A DNA stretch of 7,505 nt from Thermoplasmata archaeon (GCA_021831005.1 JAKBNO010000091.1:1-7505), one strand, 5' to 3'. Counted from the first letter of the stretch, positions 1 through 6,790 are shown. Notes: generated by a model from the sequence alone, not told the origin. Made by a program: numbers and translations.

Positions 1-1
1 T

Positions 2-655
2 TCTTCGATGATCATTTCTGGAATATTGTTGAGTGAGAAGGATTATCAAAAAGAAGCATTGGCAAACGAAGCCTTCCGGATTGAATACGAAACCCAAGGT
101 CTCGGTTCTCCGATTGACACGACCACTATCTCTGCCGGAGGGTTCGTTTTAACAAATGGGAGGGACGGAATACCGCTGTGGAAGATAGAAAGAAATGGAA
201 TATCCTGGAACTTTTCCAGCATTCCAACGAGAAACCTGGAAATGGTAGTCGTGTATTCCGGTTCAAAGGGTTCCACCCGAGAACAGGTTGCGAAGGTCAA
301 AAAGTTCTATGATAGAGGCTCGTTAGCAAAGGACATCATGAAGAGGATCGGGAACATAACAGAAGAAGGGGTAAGGGCTGTTATGAAGAGTGATGTCGCG
401 AAGATAGGTGAACTGATGATTGAGAATCATTCCGAACTCAAGATATTCGGCATATCAACTGATCCGATAGAGAAGATAGTTTCAATCGGAAGAGAATATG
501 GATACGGTTCAAAGTTGACGGGAGCAGGGGGAGGAGGTGCGGTAATCATAATACCGAGAGACAAAGAAAAATTAATGAAGAAATTAAAGGAATTGAATGT
601 GATTGTTTTTGATACCTCTACCACAGGCGCTGGGATATTCAAGAGATCCGAGTGA
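2..655 (+). CDS. mvk: Mevalonate kinase, 3' part (5' end outside window)
   Basis: A GHMP-family kinase that phosphorylates mevalonate at the 5-hydroxyl using ATP, an early step of the cytosolic mevalonate pathway to archaeal isoprenoid lipids. The visible 217 residues begin with Ser-Ser, which is the end of the GLGSS ATP-binding loop of GHMP kinases. The ATG at 8 is therefore almost certainly an internal methionine and the true start lies left of the window. Counting from that Met, the FRIEYETQG stretch and GSPIDTTT (catalytic Asp at about 37) match the mevalonate kinase active site. The third GHMP motif, KLTGAGGGGAV (about 169-179), is the C-terminal glycine-rich loop. The family is usually about 300 residues, so roughly one third is missing. 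It ends at a TGA that overlaps the 3' end of the convergent gyrA by 17 nt. The visible part looks like classical mevalonate kinase, not the decarboxylase-like mevalonate 3-kinase of Thermoplasma. Another GHMP kinase is possible but less likely. Confidence 0.87.
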   Translation, partial: SSMIISGILLSEKDYQKEALANEAFRIEYETQGLGSPIDTTTISAGGFVLTNGRDGIPLWKIERNGISWNFSSIPTRNLEMVVVYSGSKGSTREQVAKVKKFYDRGSLAKDIMKRIGNITEEGVRAVMKSDVAKIGELMIENHSELKIFGISTDPIEKIVSIGREYGYGSKLTGAGGGGAVIIIPRDKEKLMKKLKELNVIVFDTSTTGAGIFKRSE

Positions 656-3600
656 CTGAAACCACGTGGTCACCGTCATCCAATTCTATGAGCTTAACTC
701 CCTGTGCATTTCTTCCTTTCTGAGGTATTGATGCGACAGACGTCCTGATCGTTTTCCCGTTCCTTGTTATTATGAGAAGTTCGTCCTTCTCGTCTATTGA
801 TGAAACGTACATCGGTCTTCCCGTTCTTTCAGTGACTTTAATCGCTCTCATACCTTTCGCTCCGCGATGCCTCATCGAAAAGTCCTCAACGCTCACTCTC
901 TTCCCGAGTCCTTTTTCCGCGATCACAATCAACTCTTCAGTTATCACAGTGGCGTCACTTGCGACCTTGTTGTCTCCCTTGAATCTTATTCCCGTGACAC
1001 CGGATGCGGGTCTGCCCATCGATCTGAATTCTTTCTCTTCCACAAGCACCAGTCTGCCGTCAGTTGATAGCAGGGCGATCTTTTCATCACCGGTAGTAAC
1101 GAAAACATCCTTCAACAGGTCTCCTGGTCTCAATTTCAAAGCGATTAGACCGTTGGACCGGATGTTCATGTATTGAGATATTTCAGTTTTCTTTACTCTT
1201 CCCTTTTCGGTGACGAACAGGAGATATTTCTTCCCTTCTCCCGCCTTTTTCGTCATGATGAAAACTATTCGGCCCTTCATGTTCTCGAAGATCGCAGAGA
1301 TCAGCTTTGCCCTTGATCTCCTCTCACCCTTGGGAATGCTATATGCCTTCATCTGGAACACTTTGCCAGTATCCGAGAAGAAGAACACCCTGTCGTGGGA
1401 ATCGCAGGTTATTACCTGTTTTGCCTCGCTCTCCGAAGTTCCAGTGAAGACTCCTTTTCCTCCCCTCTTTTGTGCAGAAAAAGTGTCTGCTTCTATGCGG
1501 CTTATCCTGTTGTCTTCCGTAAGAACGATCGTATCGACTTCGTGTGGAATCAGTTCTTCGTCAGTGGTCTCTACGTACGAATCAGTTATCTCAGTCTTTC
1601 TAGAGTCTCCGTATTTTTCCTTGATCTCTTCCAATTCTTCCGTTATCAGATCCCATCTAAGTCCTTCGTTCTTGAGCAAGTCGTTGTAGTGTTTTATGTT
1701 ATCTTCGATCTCCTTCATTTCTTTCTTGAGGTCTGAAATTTCCATTCCCGTCAGCTTTTGCAGTCTTGTTTCAAGGATTGCGTTTGCCTGTAAGTCATCG
1801 AAAGAAAACTGTTTCTTCAGTTTCTCTCTGGCGTCCTTAACCTCTTTGGATGACCTGATCAATTTGATCGTTAAATCTATGGCGTCAAGTGCCTTGATAA
1901 GTGCTTCCAGAATGTGCTCCCTTTCCCTTGCTTTCTTCAGGTAGAATTCTGTCCTTCTTCTTACTACCAGTTCCCTATGGTTCAGGTATTCCCACATTAT
2001 TTCTCTGAGACCCAGGGTTCTCGGCACGTTGTTGACTAGGACCAGGTTGATGATCCCATACGAGACCTGTGCCTGGGTGTGCTCATATATCTGGTTGAGG
2101 GTGACCTCCGGACTGAAGTCGTTCTTGACCTTAATCACCATTCTTATTCCATCTTTATTGCTTTCATCCTTTATGTTCGAAATACCCTGAATGACTCCTT
2201 GCTTTGAAAGCTCAGCCATTTTGATTAGGAGTTCTGACTTGTTTACTTCGTACGGTACTTCTGAGAATATTATTTCGTTCTTTTCTATTTCCGCCCTTGC
2301 CCTCAGGTCTAACTTTCCTCTTCCTGTCCTGTATGCGTCTATGATTCCCTTCCTGCCGAGTATCATACCACCAGTCGGGAAATCCGGTCCACTCACAATC
2401 TTGATCAAATCTTCCACAGGTGCATCCTTGTTCTTTATCAGATGGATCAAGCCGTCTATTATCTCATTCAGGTTGTGTGGAGGCATATTAGTTGCCATTC
2501 CCACAGCAATTCCAGACGTCCCGTTCAGAAGAATGTTCGGAATCTTGGACGGAAGATAAAGAGGCTCTTTCAACGTTCCGTCAAATGTCAGTGAAAAATC
2601 CACTGTTTCATATTCTATATCTGCGAGTACTTCATTGGAAATCTTGTCCAGACGTGCTTCTGTATATCTCATAGCCGCCGGAGGGTCTCCATCTATTGAG
2701 TTGTGTACGAATATTCCCGCCGAGAGTGCGAAGTTGTGAATATTGTCGATAGAAATATCATAAACATCCTCCGTCTCCGGCAGATATCGGACTGAACTGA
2801 CTTTATGATTGTTGAACTCGGACTCGACTACGATCCCATTAGAATTGTCAGTATTGACCAGTGCCATCTCTGGTTGTAGTCCTTCAAAATTCTGATAAGA
2901 CAGGGATAGGTCACTCACTCCGTGTTTCAATTTCCATTCTTCCAAAAGTGCGCTGGAATACTGCCATTCTTTATCAGAGGGCTGATATATCATCTCACTA
3001 CCCTCAGGTTTCTCGCTATCTATCCCATCGTCCATTCTCGTGTAGAGAGGCATCAGGGAATCCCCCTGCTGCAGATTCCTTGCCTGTCTGTATGTTCCGT
3101 CTCTCAAAAGGTATCTATGGTCTGGAGTACATCTTATCTTCTCTCCATTGTCGATTGTGACTTCGACCAATTCTGCATTCCGTCTGGTGATTCTCGGATT
3201 CCTGATTTCGGCAACTTCTATCCTGTTTCCCTCTTGGTTAAATCCAAAGGTCCAGTTTCTCTTCCCTTCCTTATCCTCCCGGATAAGTTGCTCGAAGTCC
3301 AGTTCTCTTCCGTCCGTCAATCTGATTTTTGTATCTCTGGTGAAACAACCGAAGTTCCCCTGGCCGTCGATCAGCAGATACCTCAGAGAGAATTCCTGAC
3401 CCATTCTTACGAGCGAAGAATATATCGCCGAGTCTCCGTGGGGATGGTATTTACCCATAACCTCTCCGACAATTCTGGCGGATTTCCTGTATGGCTTGTC
3501 GAAGGTTACTCCCATCTCGTACATCGAGTAAAGGATACGCCTCTGCACTGGTTTCAGTCCATCCTTAACGTCTGGTATAGCCCTCGAGAGAATCACGCTC

Positions 3601-3659
3601 ATCGCGTAATCCAGATAGGAACTCTTCATTTCCTTTTCAATCGCTCTGTTCTCAATCAT
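639..3659 (-). CDS. gyrA: DNA gyrase subunit A, interrupted by an in-frame intein
   Basis: The DNA cleavage-reunion subunit of gyrase (type IIA topoisomerase, A2B2). The precursor is 1006 residues; removing the intein at 105-320 leaves 790. The N-terminal winged-helix region has YHPHGDSAIY (71-80) and DGQGNFG (98-104). The catalytic tyrosine is Y332 in AAMRYTEARL, residue 116 after splicing. The family signature GIAVGMATNMPPHN spans 383-396, and a coiled-coil tower follows at about 560-685. The C-terminal beta-pinwheel carries a GyrA box, QKRGGKG (730-736), which marks true gyrase rather than ParC and is needed for DNA wrapping. There is no long acidic tail as in E. coli. The ATG at 3657-3659 fits the usual N-terminus and lies 5 nt after the gyrB stop, with GTGAT (a piece of the archaeal Shine-Dalgarno sequence) 4 nt upstream. 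It is co-transcribed with gyrB. Its 3' end overlaps the mevalonate kinase gene. The reading frame is intact. Confidence 0.97.
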   Translation of the reverse strand: MIENRAIEKEMKSSYLDYAMSVILSRAIPDVKDGLKPVQRRILYSMYEMGVTFDKPYRKSARIVGEVMGKYHPHGDSAIYSSLVRMGQEFSLRYLLIDGQGNFGCFTRDTKIRLTDGRELDFEQLIREDKEGKRNWTFGFNQEGNRIEVAEIRNPRITRRNAELVEVTIDNGEKIRCTPDHRYLLRDGTYRQARNLQQGDSLMPLYTRMDDGIDSEKPEGSEMIYQPSDKEWQYSSALLEEWKLKHGVSDLSLSYQNFEGLQPEMALVNTDNSNGIVVESEFNNHKVSSVRYLPETEDVYDISIDNIHNFALSAGIFVHNSIDGDPPAAMRYTEARLDKISNEVLADIEYETVDFSLTFDGTLKEPLYLPSKIPNILLNGTSGIAVGMATNMPPHNLNEIIDGLIHLIKNKDAPVEDLIKIVSGPDFPTGGMILGRKGIIDAYRTGRGKLDLRARAEIEKNEIIFSEVPYEVNKSELLIKMAELSKQGVIQGISNIKDESNKDGIRMVIKVKNDFSPEVTLNQIYEHTQAQVSYGIINLVLVNNVPRTLGLREIMWEYLNHRELVVRRRTEFYLKKAREREHILEALIKALDAIDLTIKLIRSSKEVKDAREKLKKQFSFDDLQANAILETRLQKLTGMEISDLKKEMKEIEDNIKHYNDLLKNEGLRWDLITEELEEIKEKYGDSRKTEITDSYVETTDEELIPHEVDTIVLTEDNRISRIEADTFSAQKRGGKGVFTGTSESEAKQVITCDSHDRVFFFSDTGKVFQMKAYSIPKGERRSRAKLISAIFENMKGRIVFIMTKKAGEGKKYLLFVTEKGRVKKTEISQYMNIRSNGLIALKLRPGDLLKDVFVTTGDEKIALLSTDGRLVLVEEKEFRSMGRPASGVTGIRFKGDNKVASDATVITEELIVIAEKGLGKRVSVEDFSMRHRGAKGMRAIKVTERTGRPMYVSSIDEKDELLIITRNGKTIRTSVASIPQKGRNAQGVKLIELDDGDHVVSVTRIS
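2700..3347 (-). other. GyrA mini-intein (216 aa, class 1, HNH endonuclease lost)
   Basis: An in-frame protein-splicing element at GyrA residues 105-320 that splits the conserved GQGNFG/SIDGD. All class 1 splicing elements are visible. Block A starts with Cys1 (CFTRDTKIRLTDG). Block B is IRCTPDHRYLL, with the Thr-x-x-His pair at intein positions 74 and 77. Block F is VYDISIDNIHNFAL (195-208). Block G is GIFVHN, with penultimate His215 and terminal Asn216, followed by Ser as the +1 extein residue. About 80 residues separate blocks B and F, far too few for a full homing endonuclease, and no LAGLIDADG motif is present. From memory of the families, the segment after block B (SLMPLY, EMIYQPS, WKLKHGV) resembles inteins that carry an HNH endonuclease there, but the paired histidines and Asn of an HNH core are absent. 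Excision should rejoin Gly104 to Ser321 and restore a normal gyrase sequence. Boundaries are set by these residues and by alignment to uninterrupted GyrA. Confidence 0.95.
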
Positions 3660-3664
3660 CTAAA

Positions 3665-5659
3665 TCACACATCTATGTTCTGAGCTTCATTTGCGTGGGT
3701 GATTATGTAATCCCTTCTTGGTTCAACTTCCTCGCCCATTAGCAAGGTGAATAGCGCATCTGATTGCTGGGCGTCTTCAATTTGGACCCTTACGAGTTTT
3801 CTTGTCTCCGGATTCATCGCAGTTTCCCAGAGCTGATCTGGATTCATTTCTCCCAATCCTTTGAACCTCTGTACGATCGGATTAGACAGCTGCTTGACCA
3901 GGGCATCCTTTGCTTTCTCTGTATATACGTAGTTGACATTTGTTCCCTTTTGGACTCTGAAGAGCGGTACCACCGCAATATACACGTGACCATTGACAAT
4001 GAGGTCCTTCAGATATCTGTAGAAGAGAGTGAGCAAGAGCGTCCTGATGTGACTTCCGTCCACGTCGGCATCAGTCATGAAAATGACCTTGCCATATCTT
4101 AGCTTCTTGGGATCATACGGATCGTTGGGTCCCATATTTATCGCAGAAAATAGATTCTTAACCTCGTTGTTTTTGAGTATTTTATCCCAGGCGGCTTTCT
4201 CAACGTTGAGTATTTTCCCTCTGAGTGGAAGTATAGCCTGGTAGGATCTATCCCTTCCCTGCTTGGCAGGTCCTGCAGCCGAGTCCCCTTCTACGATATA
4301 TAGTTCAGTTTTTTCGGGATCTTCCAGTGTGCAATCGGCGAGTTTCCCCGGCAAAGTTGCGTTGAGAGATGATCTTGACCTGACCATTTCCCTCGCATTT
4401 CTTGCCGCCTCCCTCGCTTCAGCAGCTTGGTATGCCTTCTTGCAAATTATTTCTGAAACTCTCGGATGGTCTTCAAAGTAGAGTTTAAGGTGTTCAGCAA
4501 CACCACTAAAGACCATTCCCTTCACGTTACTGTTTCCGAGCTTCTCCTTCGTCTGCCCCTCGAATTGGGGTTCAGGAATCTTGACGCTTAACACCGCCGT
4601 AAGCCCCTCTCTCACATCTTCTCCAGTGAAGAAATTCTCGTCTTCGATTATCTCCTGCCTCTTGGCCTCATCATTCAGGACCTTTGTAAGTGCTCCTTTG
4701 AATCCCGATACGTGCGACCCTCCCTCCCTAGTGTTTATGTCGTTGGCAAATGCCAACAGATTCTCGCTAACTGATTCATTGTACTGGATAGCAAATTCGA
4801 TGTACGTGCTTGGTTTATCAGTGCCTTCATTGGAATCATCTCCGGGTTTGCTGTTTCGCGTTATGTCTTTCATTTCACCGTTGAACTTGATCATTCCATA
4901 GATAACATCTTCGTGAAGTGTCTTCTTCCCCTTGTTCATGTTTCTGACCATTTCTTCAATTCCGCCCTGATGCTGGAAGGTGGTAATTGTACCATTCCAG
5001 TCGAGCGTGATGGTCAGGCCCTTGTTCAAATAGGATAGTTCCTCAATTCTACCTCTTACCGTTTCTAGCGAATACTCAGAAGTCTCCATTATCGTTTCAT
5101 CCGGTTCAAAACTTATGAGAGTACCAGTAGGAGACGTGAAATGAAAATTGGTGGATATTGCACGAGTCCAGCTGGGTATCCCGTCTGAAATCTTCCCCAC
5201 TCTTTCAACTTGAGTTAATTTGTCTCCCTTTGAATATCCTTGGTGATATACAAATCCATCCCTCTTCACAAAGACTTCAAATGTCGAAGACAGAGCGTTC
5301 ACCACGTGCATTCCTACCCCGTGAAGTCCCCCCGAAACCTTGTAAGCCTTCTGCTCAAACTTGCCTCCTGAATGAAGTTCTGTGAGCACGATTTCCAATG
5401 CAGGCTTGTTGTATTTTGGATGAATATCAACAGGTATGCCTCTTGCGTCGTCTTCTATAGTGACCGTTTTCCCCTTCACGGTGACCCAGATATTCTTACA
5501 AAATCCCCCCATCGCTTCGTCTATGCTATTGTCCAAAATTTCTTGAAGGAGTTGGTGAAGACCACGAGAATCAGTACTACCAATGTACATGGCTGGTCTC
5601 TTTCTTACCGCCTTGAGTCCTTCAAGGATAATTATGTCCTTTGCTGTATAGTCTTCCAT
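3665..5659 (-). CDS. gyrB: DNA gyrase subunit B
   Basis: The ATPase subunit of DNA gyrase; ATP binding closes the N-terminal gate and drives strand passage. The 664-residue length fits GyrB without the extra domain found in E. coli. The GHKL ATPase occupies about 1-220: catalytic Glu40 and Mg-binding Asn44 in QEILDNSIDE, the adenine-contact motif DDARGIP (70-76), and the lid GGLHGVGMHVVNALS (110-124). The transducer domain has the ATP-sensing lysine K371 in QTKEKL. The TOPRIM domain shows EGDS (Glu457) and the metal-binding DADVDGSH (530-537). The C-terminal tail has RFKGLGEMNP (598-607) and VEPRRDYI (645-652). MEDYTAKDIIILEGLKAVRK aligns with normal GyrB N-termini, which supports the start. 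The first gene of the gyrBA unit, ending 5 nt before gyrA. Oddities: the first Gly of the GHKL DxGxG box is Ala72, and the usual EGDSAGGSAKQG is EGDSAAGPAKQG. The reading frame is intact. Confidence 0.97.
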   Translation of the reverse strand: MEDYTAKDIIILEGLKAVRKRPAMYIGSTDSRGLHQLLQEILDNSIDEAMGGFCKNIWVTVKGKTVTIEDDARGIPVDIHPKYNKPALEIVLTELHSGGKFEQKAYKVSGGLHGVGMHVVNALSSTFEVFVKRDGFVYHQGYSKGDKLTQVERVGKISDGIPSWTRAISTNFHFTSPTGTLISFEPDETIMETSEYSLETVRGRIEELSYLNKGLTITLDWNGTITTFQHQGGIEEMVRNMNKGKKTLHEDVIYGMIKFNGEMKDITRNSKPGDDSNEGTDKPSTYIEFAIQYNESVSENLLAFANDINTREGGSHVSGFKGALTKVLNDEAKRQEIIEDENFFTGEDVREGLTAVLSVKIPEPQFEGQTKEKLGNSNVKGMVFSGVAEHLKLYFEDHPRVSEIICKKAYQAAEAREAARNAREMVRSRSSLNATLPGKLADCTLEDPEKTELYIVEGDSAAGPAKQGRDRSYQAILPLRGKILNVEKAAWDKILKNNEVKNLFSAINMGPNDPYDPKKLRYGKVIFMTDADVDGSHIRTLLLTLFYRYLKDLIVNGHVYIAVVPLFRVQKGTNVNYVYTEKAKDALVKQLSNPIVQRFKGLGEMNPDQLWETAMNPETRKLVRVQIEDAQQSDALFTLLMGEEVEPRRDYIITHANEAQNIDV

Positions 5660-5686
5660 AACCTCTTAAACCTATACGTGGAACGC

Positions 5687-5694
5687 ATATATAT
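5687..5694 (-). promoter_or_regulatory. Candidate TATA box of the gyrBA unit
   Basis: An ATATATAT run in the 77-bp gap between the methyltransferase stop and the gyrB ATG. Its centre is about 31-32 nt upstream of the gyrB start, so an archaeal transcription start about 25 nt downstream would give a leader of only some 7 nt. The only Shine-Dalgarno-like bases, GAGGT, end 1 nt before the ATG, too close for normal use. A very short-leader or leaderless gyrBA mRNA is therefore more likely. This is inferred from position and composition only. Confidence 0.45.
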
Positions 5695-5736
5695 TGATTT
5701 GCAATCGGAACCTTTTTGTGCCAGTGCAAGTCAAGA

Positions 5737-6354
5737 TTATTGGATATTTCTTGATTTACATTTAACTAAAATTATAATAAATTCTCTTCTATTAAATCTA
5801 TTGTTTTGTATATTTATCTCATAATTTATGTCAAATATTTTACTTACCTTAAATAGATCGCTGCTGGAGAATTCGTCCCTTTGAAAGTAGTGTGTCTGGA
5901 TCCTATTGCCTCTTAAGAATGTAGCTTCCTCAGTTTCCTGCCCTTTTCCGTACCTAAAATCCAGCCTTGAGAACACCCTAATGATCACTCTGCCGTCTTC
6001 ACTCAAGACTCTTCCAGCCTCCTCAAGAGCTTGGCTCCTCTCCTTGGTTGAGAGATGGTCTAGAGAGTGGATGAAAAGAATGTTTGAAAACGAATTGCTC
6101 TTGAATGGGAGTTGAACCATATCACCCAGGACCTTAGTCTTGCCTCTGTACAGCGATAAGGCAAAAACGGAAAAATCGAGTCCTATCAGATTTTCAGTGA
6201 CGGGAGTTCCCTTACCGGTCCCGCATCCATTGTCCAGCGTCATACCTGGAACGAGTATATCATCAAAAATGTCCTTTTCCTTAAGTTCCCCTCTCCAAAG
6301 GTTTCCTCTCATTCTGTACTCTCTGTTCCACGATTTTCTTTGGTCGAGACGCAT
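5737..6354 (-). CDS. Class I SAM-dependent methyltransferase, substrate unknown
   Basis: A soluble Rossmann-fold methyltransferase of the Methyltransf_11 type; the substrate is not recognisable. From the chosen start it is 205 residues. Motif I, LDNGCGTGKG (40-49), binds SAM. The next strand ends in GLDFS, with acidic Asp60 for the ribose. GDMVQLPF (77-84) flanks the adenine, followed by a strand and helix with HSLDHLSTKER, where this family often has a catalytic or structural histidine. RVLSEDGRVIIRVFSR is the typical strand 5 region. The last strand pair (KIFDINYE and REFIIILVKCK) completes the fold. I start at the ATG at 6352-6354 because RLDQRKSWNREYRMRGNLW is a common N-terminus of this family. 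The frame is open 21 codons further, to 6417, but that would run into the divergent thioesterase gene. The HHLST-like and FLRGNRIQTHYF parts faintly recall Trm9-like tRNA methyltransferases, which is only a guess. Confidence 0.8.
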   Translation of the reverse strand: MRLDQRKSWNREYRMRGNLWRGELKEKDIFDDILVPGMTLDNGCGTGKGTPVTENLIGLDFSVFALSLYRGKTKVLGDMVQLPFKSNSFSNILFIHSLDHLSTKERSQALEEAGRVLSEDGRVIIRVFSRLDFRYGKGQETEEATFLRGNRIQTHYFQRDEFSSSDLFKVSKIFDINYEINIQNNRFNRREFIIILVKCKSRNIQ

Positions 6355-6362
6355 AAATCCTG

Positions 6363-6370
6363 TTAATATA
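6363..6370 (+). promoter_or_regulatory. Candidate TATA box of the thioesterase gene
   Basis: TTAATATA centred 24.5 nt upstream of the thioesterase ATG (6391). No Shine-Dalgarno-like sequence lies between the box and the ATG. This is the geometry of an archaeal leaderless transcript that starts at the start codon. The element lies within the 36-bp gap shared with the divergent methyltransferase gene. The permease TATA box to the right has the same spacing, which supports both. Confidence 0.55.
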
Positions 6371-6390
6371 GCAGTTACGTATTTCGATTT

Positions 6391-6789
6391 ATGGTAGAGC
6401 GGGACATCATAGAACACCTCGTAAACAGGGACCCTTTTGCAAACAGTATTGGGATCAAATCGAAGATTCTAGAAGAGGGTAAAGCCGAATGTACCCTAAA
6501 TCTGGAAGAAAAACACATGAGGTTAGGACACATAGTCAATGGCGGTGTCATTTGCGCTCTGGTAGACATGGCCGGAGGAACTGCGGTTCTCTCTATTAGT
6601 AAGAAAAATCAGGTGACCACGAACTTAGATATCAATTTCCTGCGCCCAATCGCTAAATCACCCGCAAGGGCTGTTGGGGAAATAGTCAAAAAAGGTAGGA
6701 ACATATGCGTGGTTAAGATAGAGGTTTTCGACGGGGAGGGCAAATTATGCGCATACGCAACAGGTTCCTGGTACATTTTCAACGACTAA
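6391..6789 (+). CDS. PaaI-family hotdog-fold thioesterase
   Basis: A small soluble acyl-CoA thioesterase of the PaaI/4HBT family, expected to hydrolyse an acyl- or phenylacetyl-type CoA thioester; the substrate cannot be told from sequence. The 132-residue length is typical. The core motif HMRLGHIVNGGVICALVDMAGG (42-63) contains the hotdog helix, with Asp59 as the likely catalytic acid. The usual His-Gly-Gly before that helix is Asn50-Gly-Gly here. VTTNLDINFLRPI (75-87) matches the following conserved strand and FLRP turn. The ATG at 6391 is favoured because a TATA box lies 24.5 nt upstream and the product begins like family members. It is divergent from the methyltransferase and followed after 29 bp by a permease gene with its own promoter, so it is probably monocistronic. 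No signal peptide or membrane segment is seen. Confidence 0.88.
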   Translation: MVERDIIEHLVNRDPFANSIGIKSKILEEGKAECTLNLEEKHMRLGHIVNGGVICALVDMAGGTAVLSISKKNQVTTNLDINFLRPIAKSPARAVGEIVKKGRNICVVKIEVFDGEGKLCAYATGSWYIFND

Positions 6790-6790
6790 G

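Noticed and set aside
8..10. ATG at 8 as the true start of the mevalonate kinase
   Set aside because: The codons before it (Ser-Ser) complete the GLGSS loop of GHMP kinases, and a 215-residue protein would lack the N-terminal ATP-binding part. The gene is simply cut by the window edge.
521..541. G-rich run as a possible slippage or frameshift site
   Set aside because: It encodes the intact GAGGGGA loop, and the frame continues normally to the stop.
661..670. The palindrome ACCACGTGGT just past the mevalonate kinase stop, with GTGAC/GTCAC flanks, as a terminator or operator
   Set aside because: It encodes the conserved-looking end of GyrA, is short, and has no T-run after it. Coincidence is likely.
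2700..3347. LAGLIDADG homing endonuclease within the intein
   Set aside because: No LAGLIDADG-like motif, and the gap between splicing blocks is far too short.
2922..3683. A 253-codon open frame on the + strand opposite the gyrA N-terminal part and intein
   Set aside because: It is antisense to strongly conserved gyrA sequence, has no recognisable domain, and reads as a shadow frame. The other + strand frames across 772-5824 were dropped for the same reason.
5661..5667. Shine-Dalgarno sequence for gyrB (GAGGT)
   Set aside because: Only 1 nt separates it from the ATG, too close for normal pairing, so it was not annotated as a ribosome binding site.
6355..6417. Methyltransferase start at 6417
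   Set aside because: The extra 21 residues do not resemble the family N-terminus and would overlap the divergent thioesterase start.
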